Counted from the stretch's first letter, positions 11,400-23,799 are shown. The stretch is 64,000 bases of DNA from Cricetomys ansorgei (GCA_026225945.1 JAMJFZ010000239.1:30890501-30954500), one strand, 5' to 3'. The notes: generated by a model not told the origin, from the letters alone. Program-made: numbers and translations.

Positions 11400-11622
11400 G
11401 CCTAGAACAACTGTGGGACACAACCCCGTTGGGGGTAGAACAGCTCTTTCACAGGGGTCGCCTAAGACCATCTGCATATCAGATATTTACATTTTGATTC
11501 GTGACAGTAGCGAAATGTTACAGTAATGAAGTAACAATGAAGATAACTTCATGGTTGGGAGTCACCACAACATGAGGAACTGCATTAGAGGGTTGCAGCT
11601 CTGGGAAGGTTGAGAACCACTG
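11400..11622. mobile_element. URR1-type hAT MITE
   Basis: Contains AGGGGTCGCCTAAGACCATC, ATATTTACATTTTGATTC, GGGAGTCACCACAACATGAG and the terminal GGTTGAGAACCACTG. This is the rodent non-autonomous hAT family URR1, about 220 bp with no coding capacity. A second copy lies at 25717-25934. Confidence 0.8.
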
Positions 11623-11629
11623 GTCTAGA

Positions 11630-11760
11630 AGGTAAAGCACAAGGTAGTGACCTGAGTTCAATCCCTGGAGCTTGCAGAGGTGGACGGAAAAGACCAGTTC
11701 CACAAAGTTGTCTGTCCTCCGACCTCTACATGTGTGGTGCAGTGTGTGTGTGCCCCACCC
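11630..11760 (+). repeat. B3-class SINE fragment
   Basis: GACCTGAGTTCAATCCCTGG, then CTGTCCTCCGACCTCTACAT and GTGTGTGTGCCCCACC, followed by an (AAT)n tail to about 11822. It directly follows the URR1 MITE, so the MITE may sit inside an older SINE. Confidence 0.6.
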
Positions 11761-12008
11761 CCTACCATTCAATAATAATAATAAATTTACCCAGCCAACC
11801 AAATTTATACAATAATAATAAATTTAAAATTCTCTACAAAGAGAAAACTTTATGTGAGCGTTGTTGGGGTGAAGTGCACCACTACACCTGGGCTACTCTG
11901 GCCCCAGTGCCTAGCATCTCAGTTATCTCTTCTTTTCCTTTTACCCCAGTCCTTTTTATCCTAAGTTTTAAAATTGATTCTTTTTTGTTTTTCTTTTTCC
12001 TGTCCTAG

Positions 12009-12111
12009 GTGGATCGTAGACATGGAAGGTGCACCAGGTACCTTATATGAAGGGGAAAAATTTCAACTTCTGTTTAAGTTTAGTAGTCGATACCCTTTTG
12101 ACTCTCCTCAG
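12009..12111 (+). CDS. Ube2w: Ube2w coding exon 3 (UBC beta sheet)
   Basis: 103 nt between acceptor TGTCCTAG and donor GTAACT at 12112. The first base completes the split Gln codon, then 34 codons follow (residues 37-70 of a 151-aa protein): WIVDMEGAPGTLYEGEKF and further to FDSPQ. This is the second to third beta strands of the E2 fold, including the GTLYEGEKF hairpin and the RYPFDSPQ loop common to E2s. The exon ends in phase 0. No disruption is seen. Confidence 0.97.
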
Positions 12112-12602
12112 GTAACTGCCTTGCGTGTAACATTTTGTATTTTTAGATTATAGCAAAATGCTAAGTTGGTTATTCTTGCCTAGGTAAAGCACACATCAGA
12201 AGCCTGATGTAAATATGTAGGTAAGTTGTCTTCACATTGCTTTATTTGAAGTCGGGGTTTTATGTGGCAGAGGCTGTGCTGCTGTCACTCATCCAGGAAC
12301 TCCAGGTTGCTTGTCATCTGTGGGTGTCAGGACCAGCAGGGACAGGTTCGCATTGCAATAACTGCAGGCACTCTTTCTAGATCAGGTGATCACACTGGGA
12401 AAGAAGCAAAGGCCCTTTTAGAAGGGGTCTGTATTTCGGTTTTCCATTGAGGTGCTCTCTTTGCAGCCTTCAAAAACAAAAGTGCATTTACAGATGTTAA
12501 CTATGTGGAGTCAACCTGAAATCTGATGATTATAGTTGTAGGTGAATGCAGGTGACTGGCATAATACTTAGACAAGAGATAATAATGGCAGTGGGATTAA
12601 AT

Positions 12603-13007
12603 TTTTTTTTTTAATTTGTTTTATGTGTATGAGTGTTTTTACTGCGTATGTGTCTGGAAACCACCTGTGTGTCTGATGCCCTCAGAAGTCAGGAGAGGGT
12701 GTCAGATCCCCCAGAACTGGAGTTATAGGTAGTTGTGAGCAGCCATGTGGTGCTGGGAATTGAATCTTAGTCCTCTGCAAGAACAAGTACTTTTTTTGTT
12801 TTTGTTTTGTTTGGTTTTGTTTTTGAGACAGGATTTCTCTGTTGTAACTCTGGCTGTCCTGGAACTTACTTACTCTATAGACCAGGTTGGCCTCAAACTC
12901 ACAGAGATCCGCCTGCCTCTGCCTCCCCAGTGTTGGGACTAAGGTGTGTACCACCACCACTTGGCAAGAACAAGTACTCTTATCAGCTGAGCTCTCTCCA
13001 GCCCTAT
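12603..13007 (-). repeat. B3 SINE, antisense, split by a B1
   Basis: Left part (12603-12791) runs from TTTTATGTGTATGAGTG to TCTTAGTCCTCTGCAAGAAC. Right part (12979-13007) finishes the element with TATCAGCTGAGCTCTCTCCA. The two halves are contiguous once the inserted B1 and its duplicated target are removed. Confidence 0.88.
12792..12963 (-). mobile_element. B1 SINE inserted into the B3
   Basis: Antisense B1 with a T-rich tail, GAGACAGGATTTCTCTGTTG, and GGACTAAGGTGTGTACCACC. It is flanked by a perfect 15-bp target-site duplication, GCAAGAACAAGTACT, at 12777-12791 and 12964-12978. Confidence 0.93.
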
Positions 13008-14404
13008 GGAATGTTTTTAGAGGTGTTTAACTAGTAAATAATTAAGTGGGAGTTAGAAGAGATTCTGGGATGATTTCCAGGCTTCTGACTTGTAAGATGA
13101 TGAGTTACTAGAATTACTTATTCTTCACAAAATTATAACAAACTATTTCACATTTTAAGCTTGAAGTTTGTGAGGTGTGTTGCTAAAATGTAACACTGCC
13201 AACCCTCTGTGTTATTGCTAACTAGTGAGGTCTTCTGGAAAATGAACCCAGCACCTAAAATTCAACTTGGCATGTGATTTTAAATGTGCTATTTTGAGCA
13301 AAGCCATATTTCATTGTCATTTTCAACATAATATTCTGAATATAGCTTAACTATTGTCTTGGCCACAAGAGAAAGGAAATTAGTTATTGCATTGTGCTAT
13401 AAAGAGAATTGTTTAGAAAGCTAGGTGACCTCAGTACTGACTCCTTGAATTATGAAGTTGGCCTGTGAGCAGAAAGTTGTTAAGACTTAAGGCTTGTTTG
13501 ACCCTTTTCATAGAACGTGAAAGTGGAGGGTGATGTCAGGACCTCCAGGCATACGTAATAAGCATCCGTTGACTAATCAAAAGCACAGACATCTTCCTTC
13601 TCACCAAGAATTTGACTGACTTCCTCTTTTTAAAAGTTCAATGTCCTTCACCTTGGTGCCTTCAGCCTTTTCTACCTTACCTCAACAAAGTTATAACATG
13701 CCACTCAGATGCGTTCAACTTGGGGGAAGACTCTGAAAGGCACAGGTTTTTTTCTTTTAATCATAAGAAAACTTTCTGTAAATGTACAATGAAGTCAAAA
13801 AGCATTGTGTAAACTCTGTCATTCTTTTATTCAAAATCAAATGTCAAATTTAAACATTTCCATTTCAATATTTATAATAAATTGTCATCTTCAGATTTCT
13901 TTTATTCTCCTTTCCCCTTCTCCCTACTCCTTTGATTTTAATAACTTCAGATTTATTGTTCAGTGCTATCATTCTTTGATGCTGAGATACATTAAATAGG
14001 TAACTCAGATCACTGCTGTGGGTGCACACAGTTCTAAAGTTTCATTAGTCCTTTAGACACCAATTTTAATAACTCTACACATTTCAAATTTTAATGCATC
14101 CAAACTTAACCCTTTCCATTAGTGAAATAAAAAATATTTTTTCCTTTATGTTGGGTTTCCTCTTCGCCTTCTGCTTTGTCTATTTTGTCAACTTTTACTC
14201 CTTCCTATATACAATTTTTTCAGATCCTTTTGAGTCAGTCCATTCCTTTCCTATCTAACTATCAGGGCTGCAACACAAGGTATTATCTTTTAGCTGGGAT
14301 GTTTCAATAGTTCCTAATTCTTGTGTTACATACCTTCACAATACTTAGATTTCTCTATGGGCATTTTCATGATCTAATCAAACTTTAAAAAATTCTCTTT
14401 TATA

Positions 14405-14475
14405 GTGTTGGGGATCAAACCTTGTACTTGCTACATTCCTAGCCCCCACTCTGTAATACACACACACACACACCA
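14405..14475 (-). repeat. ID-like fragment plus (CA)n
   Basis: AGTGTTGGGGATCAAACCTT and CTTGCTACATTCCTAGCCCC read as an antisense ID head; a run of CA follows at about 14457-14473. Confidence 0.45.
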
Positions 14476-15861
14476 CCCCAGCCTGTACCCTACCCTGCTT
14501 CTGCCTCCCTTAGTAAAACCTGTGGATGATTATTTCCTATGAAATCAAATCTTTGTCTTGGCTCTCAAGTCCCTTTATGGACAAGTTGAAACTTGACCAT
14601 TTCTTGCACAGATTACCTCCCTGCGTGGCAATGTTTGTATATCATATTTCATAATTTAACTTCCATTCTGATTTTTTCATCTATTAGCTCTTAATAAAAT
14701 GGTTATGAATGTAGATGCAGTTTCTTTTATTCTTTAAGTGAAGAAATTGAAGCTTGTAGAAATGTCTTAATAATGGTTTGATTACTGGTTAGAACATTCA
14801 GGAGTCAAAACCAAGTCACTTCTCTTCCCTAGGCCATGCTGCCAAGTAGATACATTACTAGCATGGGGAAAAAGTGTTTATCCTCATAGTGACCTCTAGG
14901 AAAGTGAAAGATTATATGTGAAATCTGAAAAGTCCTAGGACAGTTACTCCCATTCTTTTGGAATGCCAGTATTGCCTTTTAATATCTTATTTTGTAATGC
15001 ATCCATGTTGCAGAAGGTGTGCATTCTAATTTATATTGGTTACGAAAATGACAACTACTTGAAGGGCAGGGATCTTTTTTTTAACTATTTAAATTACTCG
15101 CCTTTAAAGTAAATGTGATGGGTCTAACAGTCAAGACTTGTGTGCATGTAAATCACAAGATTTTTCAATAACCGAACCTTTCTAAATGTTCATTGCTCTG
15201 GGAAAGTGGTTGAAAACATTCCTTTGAGGTCAATTCCCCAGTTGCCGGGGATTTTAAGGAAACAGCAGCATGGGCAGTTGTTAGATATTAGTTTTCTATC
15301 TTCCTATAGAATAGACAATACTGAATGTATGACTTCTTAGAAAAATAGAATTTCAGGAGTGTCCCATTGTGAAATGAGCACTGTTGAATCTCTGGTACAT
15401 AAAGGCCACTTCATACCTGTGTAGCTTGTTGTGTTTGCCTCCTCTTATTCATGATTAGTTTCTCACATTATATTCCATTTTACTGTGAAAAGGCTACCTG
15501 TCTACATGATGTCAGGCTTGATCACTAAGTGTTTTTCAGTTAATATTGGAGCATAGATGAGACACCAGTTATCCACTAATGTGTAGTTAATGTCAGGAAC
15601 TGCTTTCTGTGTCAACACTGTATTTGTTCATGCTAAGTTGCAGGTAAATGGCTGCTTAATTGAATGTGTCTTGAGCATTTATACTACGCCAAACACTTAC
15701 TTTTATACCAAGAAATAGAAGAGAATATGGAAACTAAAAAGACAGTAGGTTGCCTTTGAAGGCCTTTAATCTGTCTGTTCTTTGAATCGGTAAGCATTTA
15801 CTTATCTGCTAAGAGTCGGGTATATAACATGAAATCAGATCTGTTTGGCTCAAATTGCAGT

Positions 15862-15960
15862 GTGTCCATGGAGTGGTGTGTGCCTGTAGCAGGAGTGCTC
15901 AGGAGGTTGAATAGACTAAACTGGGCAACAAAGCAAGACCCTGTCTCAAAGAAAGCAAAA
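15862..15960 (+). repeat. Old B1/PB1-like SINE
   Basis: GGAGTGGTGTGTGCCTGTAG, ACTGGGCAACAAAGCAAGAC, CCTGTCTCAAAGAAAGCAAA. Confidence 0.6.
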
Positions 15961-15984
15961 TAAAAGGATGGGAAAATGACTTCA

Positions 15985-16250
15985 GAAGTTAAGTGTTGCT
16001 CTGCAAGTAGAGGACCTGAGTTCAGTCCCCAGCACCAGGTAAATGCCTGGTGCGACAGTGCCCACCTCTGATCCTAGCACTGGGGAAGCAGAGGCAGGAT
16101 GGTCCCTGGGACTCCTGACCAGATAGTTTAGCTGAATCAAGGAGCGCCAGAACACCTGATGTCTTTCATATGTCTGCACATACATATCAACACATTTATA
16201 TATACACAGACACATTTTTAATTAAAAAAAAGAAAAAGGAAAACACAAGA
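15985..16250 (+). repeat. B3-family SINE
   Basis: GACCTGAGTTCAGTCCCCAG, then CACTGGGGAAGCAGAGGCAG and GACCAGATAGTTTAGCTGAA, followed by a CA-rich region and an A-rich tail. The order matches the long B3 body. Confidence 0.65.
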
Positions 16251-16374
16251 ATTTCATGACAGCAACCATGTAGAGTTTACATTCTTTTGGGAAAAGACAC
16301 ATAAGCAATAATTAAAATAGTGCAGGAGAGAATTTGGGCTAGGACATGTGCAGTCGAACTCCAGTTGCTCAAAA

Positions 16375-16690
16375 AATAAGGCCAACAATTGACAAATGGG
16401 ACCTCATGAACTAAAAATCTTTACAGCAAAGGAAACAGTTCAACAAAGAGAGCTTACAGAGGGAGAAAAATCTTTGCACACTGAACATCTGACAGAAAAT
16501 AGTATAGATATAAAAAGAACTTTATATAATAAGAAATTAGATAGTCCAGTTAGATGAAATACAAATGGCCAATAAAGATTGGAAAGAATGCTCAGTGTCT
16601 CCAGCCATCAGAGAAATGTAAATTAAAGCTGCATCGAGAGTCCCTCTCACCCCAGTCAGTTGTCATTCATCAGGAAAACAAATAACAGGT
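16375..16690 (+). mobile_element. L1 ORF2 3'-end remnant
   Basis: CAATTGACAAATGGGACCTC, then TCTTTGCACACTGAACATCT, and CAGAGAAATGTAAATTAAAG are typical of the 3' part of L1 ORF2. The frame is broken by indels and no protein is predicted. Confidence 0.75.
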
Positions 16691-18074
16691 TCGGGTGAGG
16701 GTATGTGCGGGAGAGGGCCTCTGCAGGCTTTCTGCTTGTTTGGAGCCCACTGTAAGAATTTAGACTTTTGCTCTGATGGAATTGAAGGTTTTGAGCAGAG
16801 TTACAAAATAATATCTAAAATTAAAAGGAGCAGTGTAGCAGTTAGCAAATGGGGAAGCCGGAGAGGAGACGGTGGTGCCTGGCAGCAGCAGGTACTGGTT
16901 ATGGAATGCAAACGCAGCTTGCAGCTGTCTTAGAGGTTGAATCTGATAGATAAGTGTTTGAATAAAGGAGTCAAAACTCCGTGAAGGACAATGAGTTGCT
17001 TTGGAAAATGGAAAATGGTAGCAACTTTAGAATAGACCAAGGAGACAAAGAAAACCTATTTGGACTGGTTGAACTGGTCTTCAGAGAACGTAAAGGCTTT
17101 ACGTGAAAAGTACAGGGCAGGGCATGAAAGGACTCTTAGATCCAGCAGCATATGCTCTTGTACATATGTTTAAACACACTGCAGGGCTATAGATGTGGGG
17201 GTGGGAGTTTAAGATCTGATCAAAGAAGGTTCTGCAGTACGAGGAGCTGGATGTTTATTCCAGAGGCTTTGGGAGATACGGTGAGACTGTCAAAACTGTA
17301 AAGTTCTCAAATCTTCATATCCTAACTTTGGGTGCTTTTCCATTCTTCTCCCTTTCATGTTAGTTCTTCCCATCCTTCTAATACCTACCACCTCTGCATT
17401 CCTTTGTCAAGAGTATTCTGCTCCACAGAAACATCTACTACGTTTGCAGTACTTTGTAAATGTCTCAGTTATACTGGCTTTAAGGTTTTTAGATACTATC
17501 TTTGCTGAAAAGTTATTTTAGCACTCCAGTTCTCTTAGAAATAGAGGGGTCGTGGTTGGCTTTGAGGAAGGGTCACTGTCTTCAGTTCTGACACTGTACT
17601 GGTACGTTGGAGATGCTAGGGCAACAAGACACCCCCTGCTTCCTTAGCCTCCTTCCCGCCCTTTTCTGCTTCCTTAACCCAAACCCTCCCCTTTTCTTGC
17701 TCATTGCAGAGATCCAGATTCTCTTTTGGTATCCTCATCCATCTCTTTAGGTCTGGTCAGATGCTTTTCCTGTGTAGTAATGGCCAGGTCCCCCAGGTGG
17801 TCCACGTTTTCTTCAAAAGAGAACCCTAACACCCTAGAATGAATGAGGAGTGTGGGTGTTAATAAGTGACAGAGGGATAATTAGCTTTCCAAACTTAGTT
17901 TCATTGTGTGTAAGAACTTTGTCTTTGAAGTATACTTAAAGCTACATGGTGATGGTAATCATGGAAAAGTAAAACTATTACCATAGAAGCTAATGGTCTG
18001 TGTTCGTGTGCTCAAAGGGGGCTCTGCATTGAAAGTCATAAAACTTCAATCCCTATTCATTTTTTGTAATAATT

Positions 18075-18179
18075 TTTTGAAGTTATAATTACATCACATA
18101 TCCCATGCTTTTTCTGCCTTCACCCTTCCATCCACCCCTCTGTTCTTTCTCTCAAATTTATGGGCTCGCTCTCTCTCTA

Positions 18180-18215
<36 letters not shown>
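18075..18215 (-). mobile_element. L1 3'UTR fragment with (CT)n(CA)n
   Basis: Antisense pyrimidine-rich L1 3'UTR-like sequence (TCACCCTTCCATCCACCCCT), grading into a (CT)n run and then (CA)n at 18197-18214. Confidence 0.55.
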
Positions 18216-18216
<1 letters not shown>

Positions 18217-18570
18217 CCATTCCTAAATACAACCTAATCTATCTGTATAATGCTACCTGTATGTATATATATATGATCTCCCTAGCCATTTTTGTCATTA
18301 TTAATCCTAAATTATCTACTTTATGTTACATTTTTAATTTTTATTTACCTAATTATTTTTGTTCGTTTGAGATATGGCCTCTTTGTCTCACACACACACA
18401 CACACCCACCCACACACACACCCACCCACACAGTCACACACTCATTCCTAAATACATCCGGTCTGTATGTTACCTGTATGTATATGATCTTCCTAGCCAC
18501 TTTTGTCAGTTATTAATTTTAACTTATCTAAATCATAAATTACACTTCTAAATTTTACTTATTTTTGGTT
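18196..18570. repeat. Diverged ~210-bp tandem duplication
   Basis: Two blocks each start with (CA)n, share ATTCCTAAATAC (18219-18230 and 18444-18455), then ACCTGTATGTATAT and CTAGCCA, and end in TTTACYTAATTATTTTTG-like sequence. The second copy runs on into an antisense B1; the first ends in a short stretch that may be the same B1 tail. Confidence 0.8.
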
Positions 18571-18572
18571 GC

Positions 18573-18700
18573 TGTAGACATGGTATCGTGTGTCCTGGGC
18601 TGGCCTCAGGCTTGCTTTGTAGCCAAGGATGATCTGGAACATCTGGTCTCCTGTTTTCACCTCCTAAGTGCTAGGATTACAGGTGTGGGCCACTAGCCTG
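18573..18700 (-). repeat. Old B1 SINE, antisense
   Basis: GCTGGCCTCAGGCTTGCTTT, then CCTCCTAAGTGCTAGGATTA and CAGGTGTGGGCCACTA. Confidence 0.65.
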
Positions 18701-19138
18701 TTATGCTGATAACATGAGAAAACCCTGCCTCGGTGTTGTCCCTGAAGGAAAGCCTTGGCGTCTATATGGCAGATGGACTTGATTTTATAATTACAGCCTG
18801 GTGTTTGGTTGTTGTTCTGGCTGTTCCCTCTACATCCTGATGCTAGAAATTGATTGATAATCTAGGGCTCTCACATTATAGGTGAACGACCACCAAGCTG
18901 CACTGCCTGCCTGTATATAGCCTGTTTTTGTTTTGTTTCATTTTGGTCTCTTGTACGTATACTGTTTGGACCTAGCTTGACACATATTAGGTAACTTTCT
19001 GTCTCTAGGCTGCTCATGAACAGTGTTCTATATCATCTCCATAAATAAGTATGGGCGGTCTTGCATTATTGGGCTTGATGTTAGGGAATTCTTGAATTTG
19101 TATATGAAAGTTACTTGAACTCCATCTGTAGGTGTTAG

Positions 19139-19470
19139 CCTGCGATGGCAACTCACCAAGGATGACACAAAGGCATGCCATTGGGTAAACCCAGGCAAGA
19201 CCTCAAGCAGAGGGAGCCACTGTCATGGCAAGTGCCATACTGGACAATGAAACCCTGAGTCTCTCATCTCAGGGGTTTTTATTAATACCTAAGTTCCTCA
19301 GATGTTCTGTTGATACCATGTGCAGATCCTGAGCAATCAAACATCTTTTACATAAAGCCAACACCTGCAGACAATACAGTATCAAGGCCTAGGCAGCCCT
19401 TTCCCCAATAGTGCACAAAACACCATTTTTTAAACATAACTAAAACTTCTACAACATCTATCCCTTATTT
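19139..19470 (-). mobile_element. Probable ERV LTR remnant, antisense
   Basis: On the minus strand an AATAAAAACCCCTGAGATGA segment looks like an LTR poly(A)/R region, followed by a U5-like stretch ending near 19139. The flanking 19,470-20,160 could be internal ERV sequence, but no ORF or primer-binding site was recognised. The family is not identified. Confidence 0.4.
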
Positions 19471-21794
19471 TCTTCTTAGTAATAATGCCAAGACTTTAGT
19501 AAACTGCCTAAACATACTCAAGTATATAGTTAAATATCTAGTTGTAGTTGTTGTTTTATATTAAGTATTAGATCATTATAGATATTAGCAGCTGTCAGCT
19601 TGAACTGTTGTTAGAATCTATCCTATTTGAGTAGTGAGTTGGGTTTGAGTAGCATATGCCAGGTAATTTTAAAGCTACTATAGAAGAAATGCTTAAGCCT
19701 GGGATTTGTTTCCAGCCTAGGCAGTGGAGAGACCCCATACCCTCTCTTACTCCCCCTCATTTGAGTGGTGGTTGTTTATCGTCTGGGTAGGTTTTCATTA
19801 CTCTTTCAGTTTGGATATTAATAGACTGTACATTCCTGGTACTCAAAAGTTATTCTGAGGTTGACCTGATGTGGACTAGGTAGATAATCTTCCAACATTA
19901 TCCTGAGCATAGTTAGTTATATCTTAGCTCTTACCTACTTTTGAAAATGACCAACAGTAATAAGGTGGTAACTAAAAATTGAGATATTTGAGGATGGCTT
20001 CTTATGCAGTCTTGGGATTCTAAATTCTAAATACTGGAGCTGTACCTTTACTTCCTCTCCGAAATTCCATTTTCCTCAGTTGGGTTTCTGCAGCAAGAAT
20101 GAGTATAGCTTTCAGTTAACTTTTAACAGTGTGATTGTATAACTAGTTTTGACCTAAGGCCAAATAAGTTGAATTGCAGTTTCAAATCACTTGTATTCAA
20201 CGGTCTTGTTAGATCAGTCCCAGAATAGTTTTATCAGTGACATGGGATTTGCCCCAAGGCTTTTGGGTTTGTTTTTTTTTTTTTTCTTAAACTCCAGAAA
20301 CAGCCTCATTTTAGAGTTCTCAGTACCTGCTTGCTGAATTAAAACAACAGAAATGCCCGTTTTTTTTCCTTTGACTTATACTGGTCATTAAGCAAGATGA
20401 AAAACAATATGTGCTTAAACTTAGCCTTGGTTACTCTTCCCATGATGGGCACAGATCCAGAGTGGCCAAGATTATGCTGAAATTCTCTGTGGAAATGGAA
20501 AAGACTGGTAATGCTTTTTACATGAACAAGCTGTTGTAAATGTTTTGTTTTGTTTCAGGAATTCATCTCTGGCATGTCGAGCAGTCTTTCCCTGCTAGAC
20601 AAGCTTCTGAAGTGCCCAGGCCCCAAGGGCTGCTTAGTATGTGCAAGTAGTTATCCCATGTCTGCTTGTTCCAAGTTTCACACTGGCTACATTTGCCTTG
20701 CATGCAATATATTAAAAGCCTAATTGAGATTAATTTATTTTGTTTTGGGTTGGTTTCTTAAGACAGGGTCTTACTACATAGCCCAGGCTGGCCTGCAGTC
20801 CTCTTAGCAGTGCTAGTTGGCTGTCAACCCAAGGTACTATCCTTGCCCAGCCTTCCATGTTACAGATAGGAGCCAGTGCGCCCAGCAGGGGACTTGATGG
20901 GATTGTTTTGGCCTCTGTGGTATTGGAGCTGTTTGTCTTGCCCTCTGCTTTGCTTGTGAACCGTCTGCTGCTTTTGCCGTAGGTGCCATCCCTTGCCTCT
21001 GCCCACTCTCTTTTGTCTGGATTTCCTTTTGGTCTGTTCACAGCTCCTGGCTCACGGATGCTGGTAACAATTTCTCTCCAAGGAGAATACTGTTTTCCTT
21101 TTGCTCTGTGAATGGCTATTCAGTGTCATGATGACCTTTGTATCTGATTTCAGATAGTCATGTTAAAACTTGGCAGTTTTTAATTTTTGGAACTTTCAGA
21201 GTACTATTCTCGTAGACCTCTTAATAAAGAGATCTTATTTGAGGGGCAATATTCTTTAAAAATAATTATGACCAGGAGTAAATTTTCAAGTGAATTAGTG
21301 TTCTCAAGTGAATCGGTGTTCTTAGTGAAAACACCCTGCTGGTCAAATGGCTTTTTAAGGTAAAATGAGTAATCCAGAACAGATCTGTATTCTGTGGCAT
21401 CTGTAAACTCCTGTTCTAGACATGTGTAACACAATCTACAGATAAATACGTTGTACTAAGTTGTGGTTCATACTTCTAAAATTCCACCAAAAATAGTTGT
21501 GAAGAATTCAAGACTGCTCAAAGCAGGATGTTTTTAGGGCATTTCTTAGAACAGCCATTCAAACTTCAGCAATTACATAGGACAAGTCATTGATTTCTCT
21601 CAATATGACACTTGTTTTTCGTGGTTCCATTTTTTCTTCCACGGGAGAGAGTACAAGTGAGCGGCCAGATCGTAAAGGCTAAAGAAAGCAAGTTTTGAAA
21701 GAGAGCCTTTCAAAAATACTTGTTATGTTAACCTTAATTAACAGACCAATTCCTGTTTGTTATTATATATTTTAAAAAAATTAGACTACTTTTT

Positions 21795-21895
21795 ATTAAT
21801 AATTTGAATTTCATAAAATATATCTTGATAACACCCTCTTCTCATTCCTCCCTGTTTCACACTCCCACCCCTGTGTCCTCAAAAAAAGAAACAAA
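21795..21895 (-). mobile_element. L1 3'UTR fragment, antisense
   Basis: Pyrimidine-rich ACCCTCTTCTCATTCCTCCC, then ACTCCCACCCCTGTGTCCTC, like the other antisense L1 3' ends in this gene. Confidence 0.5.
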
Positions 21896-22063
21896 AAGAA
21901 AATTAAGTCAAGCTTGTATGGCCAGGAGCATGGATAATGGGCTTAACCTACGGTCTTTGGAGTCAGAAGGCTACTCTGATTGTGGACTTTGGCCTGGCCC
22001 ACACTAGCCTGAGATGAAACATGACAAGAGTTTGACATGAAGTTAGACCTCATCACCCAAACC

Positions 22064-22650
22064 TGGGTACCGAGCAAGCTCCCTGGTATCCTGCAAGCAT
22101 GGGGTATCCCACAGGCTCCCCAACTTCCCACAGGCACCGTGAACACCCGCAGGTGCCTGGACATCCAGCACGTACCCAGACATCTCATAGACACATGGAC
22201 ATAACACAGGCACCCGGTCTTCCCCCAGGTACCCAGACATCATGTAAGCACCCAGATATCCAGCAGGCACCAGGGTCTCCCATAGGCACCCAGACATTCC
22301 ACAGACTCCTGGTCATCCTGCAGGTGCCCAAACATCCCACAGGCATGAGGATGTCCTGAGGACACCAGGGCATCCTGTAGGCACCCAGATATCCTGCAGG
22401 TACATGGATACCACACAGGCACCTGGCAGTCCCCCAGGCATCTGGACATCACTCAGGCACCTGATCATCCAGCCAACACCAGCCAACATCCCACAGGCAC
22501 TTGGACATCTAGCAGGCACCAGGACATCCTGCAGGCACCGGGACCTCCCACAGGCTCTAGGACCTCCAGTAGGCACCTGGACATTCCAAAGGCAACCAGA
22601 CATCCTACAAGCACCAGCACCTCCAGCAAGCACCAGAACTCCCTCGGGCG
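22064..22650. repeat. 19-bp minisatellite, about 30 units
   Basis: Degenerate units of the form ACATCCYGCAGGCACCNGG repeat every 19 bp; eight consecutive units can be stepped exactly at about 22,490-22,640. Because 19 is not a multiple of 3 and the unit lacks stop triplets on either strand, five or more overlapping ORFs of 60-106 codons appear on both strands. They are artefacts of the array. Confidence 0.95.
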
Positions 22651-23067
22651 TCAGGGAATGTTAGTATTTTTAAAATGTCAGGAGACTCCCAATTACATGG
22701 ATGATTGGTTTGTTAATGTGAATATTTGTAAAAAATCTTAATAAAGTCAGATTTGTGGCTAGATATTTATAATATCTACAAAAAGCTTAGCTGATTTTAG
22801 CTTCACAATAGCTGTTCTATATTAAATGTGGGCTTACTTCACTATGGCCAAACTGATTTCACTGTCTTTATTTAAGGAGAAACCATTCCCCAGATACATA
22901 ACAGTGCAGCAAGTGTTTCGTCAGCTTCTGTCATGATTTAAAGTTTGGTTTTTCCTTCTTGGCATTTTGTAGGGATTGAGATTCTGTCAGAGTCTAGGTT
23001 GAGAATTATTGGATTATATGTGGGGACTCATGGATCTGAATTGGCATCTTTGAATTTATATTGATAG

Positions 23068-23200
23068 TTGTTGTTTTGAGAGAATGTTTTGTTTGCTGTT
23101 TTCCTCAAGGCTGGCCTTGAACCTCTAGGCTCAAGTAAAATTCCTTACCTCAAGCTTTCCAGAAGTTGGCCCTGCAGTGGTGAACCACCATACCCAGCCT
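23068..23200 (-). repeat. Old B1 SINE, antisense
   Basis: AAGGCTGGCCTTGAACCTCT and GTGGTGAACCACCATACCCA; diverged. Confidence 0.55.
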
Positions 23201-23799
23201 AATTGTAAATTTTTAGTCAGATCTTCATTCAAGCGATACCAGTGTTGTCTTTTTATGGTGAGATCACTAATTAGGAGTGACTGGTAAATTACAGAATTAA
23301 TATGGTACTACTACCTTATAAAATTTAAATGAAGATTGGTGAGTTATTTTAATTTAAATTTTATGTAAAAGCAAGTAGTTTCTCTTACAGCTGTAGCTCT
23401 GAGTGTAGCCATTCAGGAACCCGAGTTCTTTGCCCAGCATTGCAGGATAAAGAGGAGCACCCACACAACTGTCCGTGAATCTCTCTGCTGCCTTTGAGTT
23501 GTTTCGGAATGTGCCCAGTGGTGTTTCTGGACAGTGGATTTATTCTCTTTGCTCTTCGGGTACTTAGGTGGTTTCCTGGAAGTGTCAGGGCAGAGGAAAG
23601 CCACTGCAGTTGTAAGATAAAGGAACAGCAACCTAAGCGAGTAAAAGGCGAGGCAGAGAGAGAGATGGCAGCCAGTTAGGACTGAGATTTATTTATTTTT
23701 TTCACCTAAACAGGTTTTTATTTTGTTTGAGTTTTCTAATAGTTTCAAAATTAAATACTTTTGAAATTTTAGTGCATTTTGGGTTTTTTGTTTTGTTGT

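Larger units (their letters stand above)
7354..12008 (+). other. Ube2w: Ube2w intron 2
   Basis: 4655 nt between GTAAGT at 7354 and a T-rich acceptor ending TGTCCTAG at 12008. It is phase 2: the glutamine codon CAG is split CA/G. It contains the long minisatellite, several SINEs and a URR1 MITE; no alternative exon is evident. Confidence 0.93.

Noticed and set aside
18105..18551. 148-codon Ser/Leu/Thr/His-rich ORF
   Set aside because: Encoded by (CT)n and (CA)n microsatellites.
20730..21041. 103-codon minus-strand ORF
   Set aside because: Its C-terminal part is a B1-like fragment and the rest shows no family resemblance; intronic.
22043..22664. Cluster of 60-106 codon ORFs on both strands
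   Set aside because: All are translations of the 19-bp minisatellite, which lacks stop triplets.
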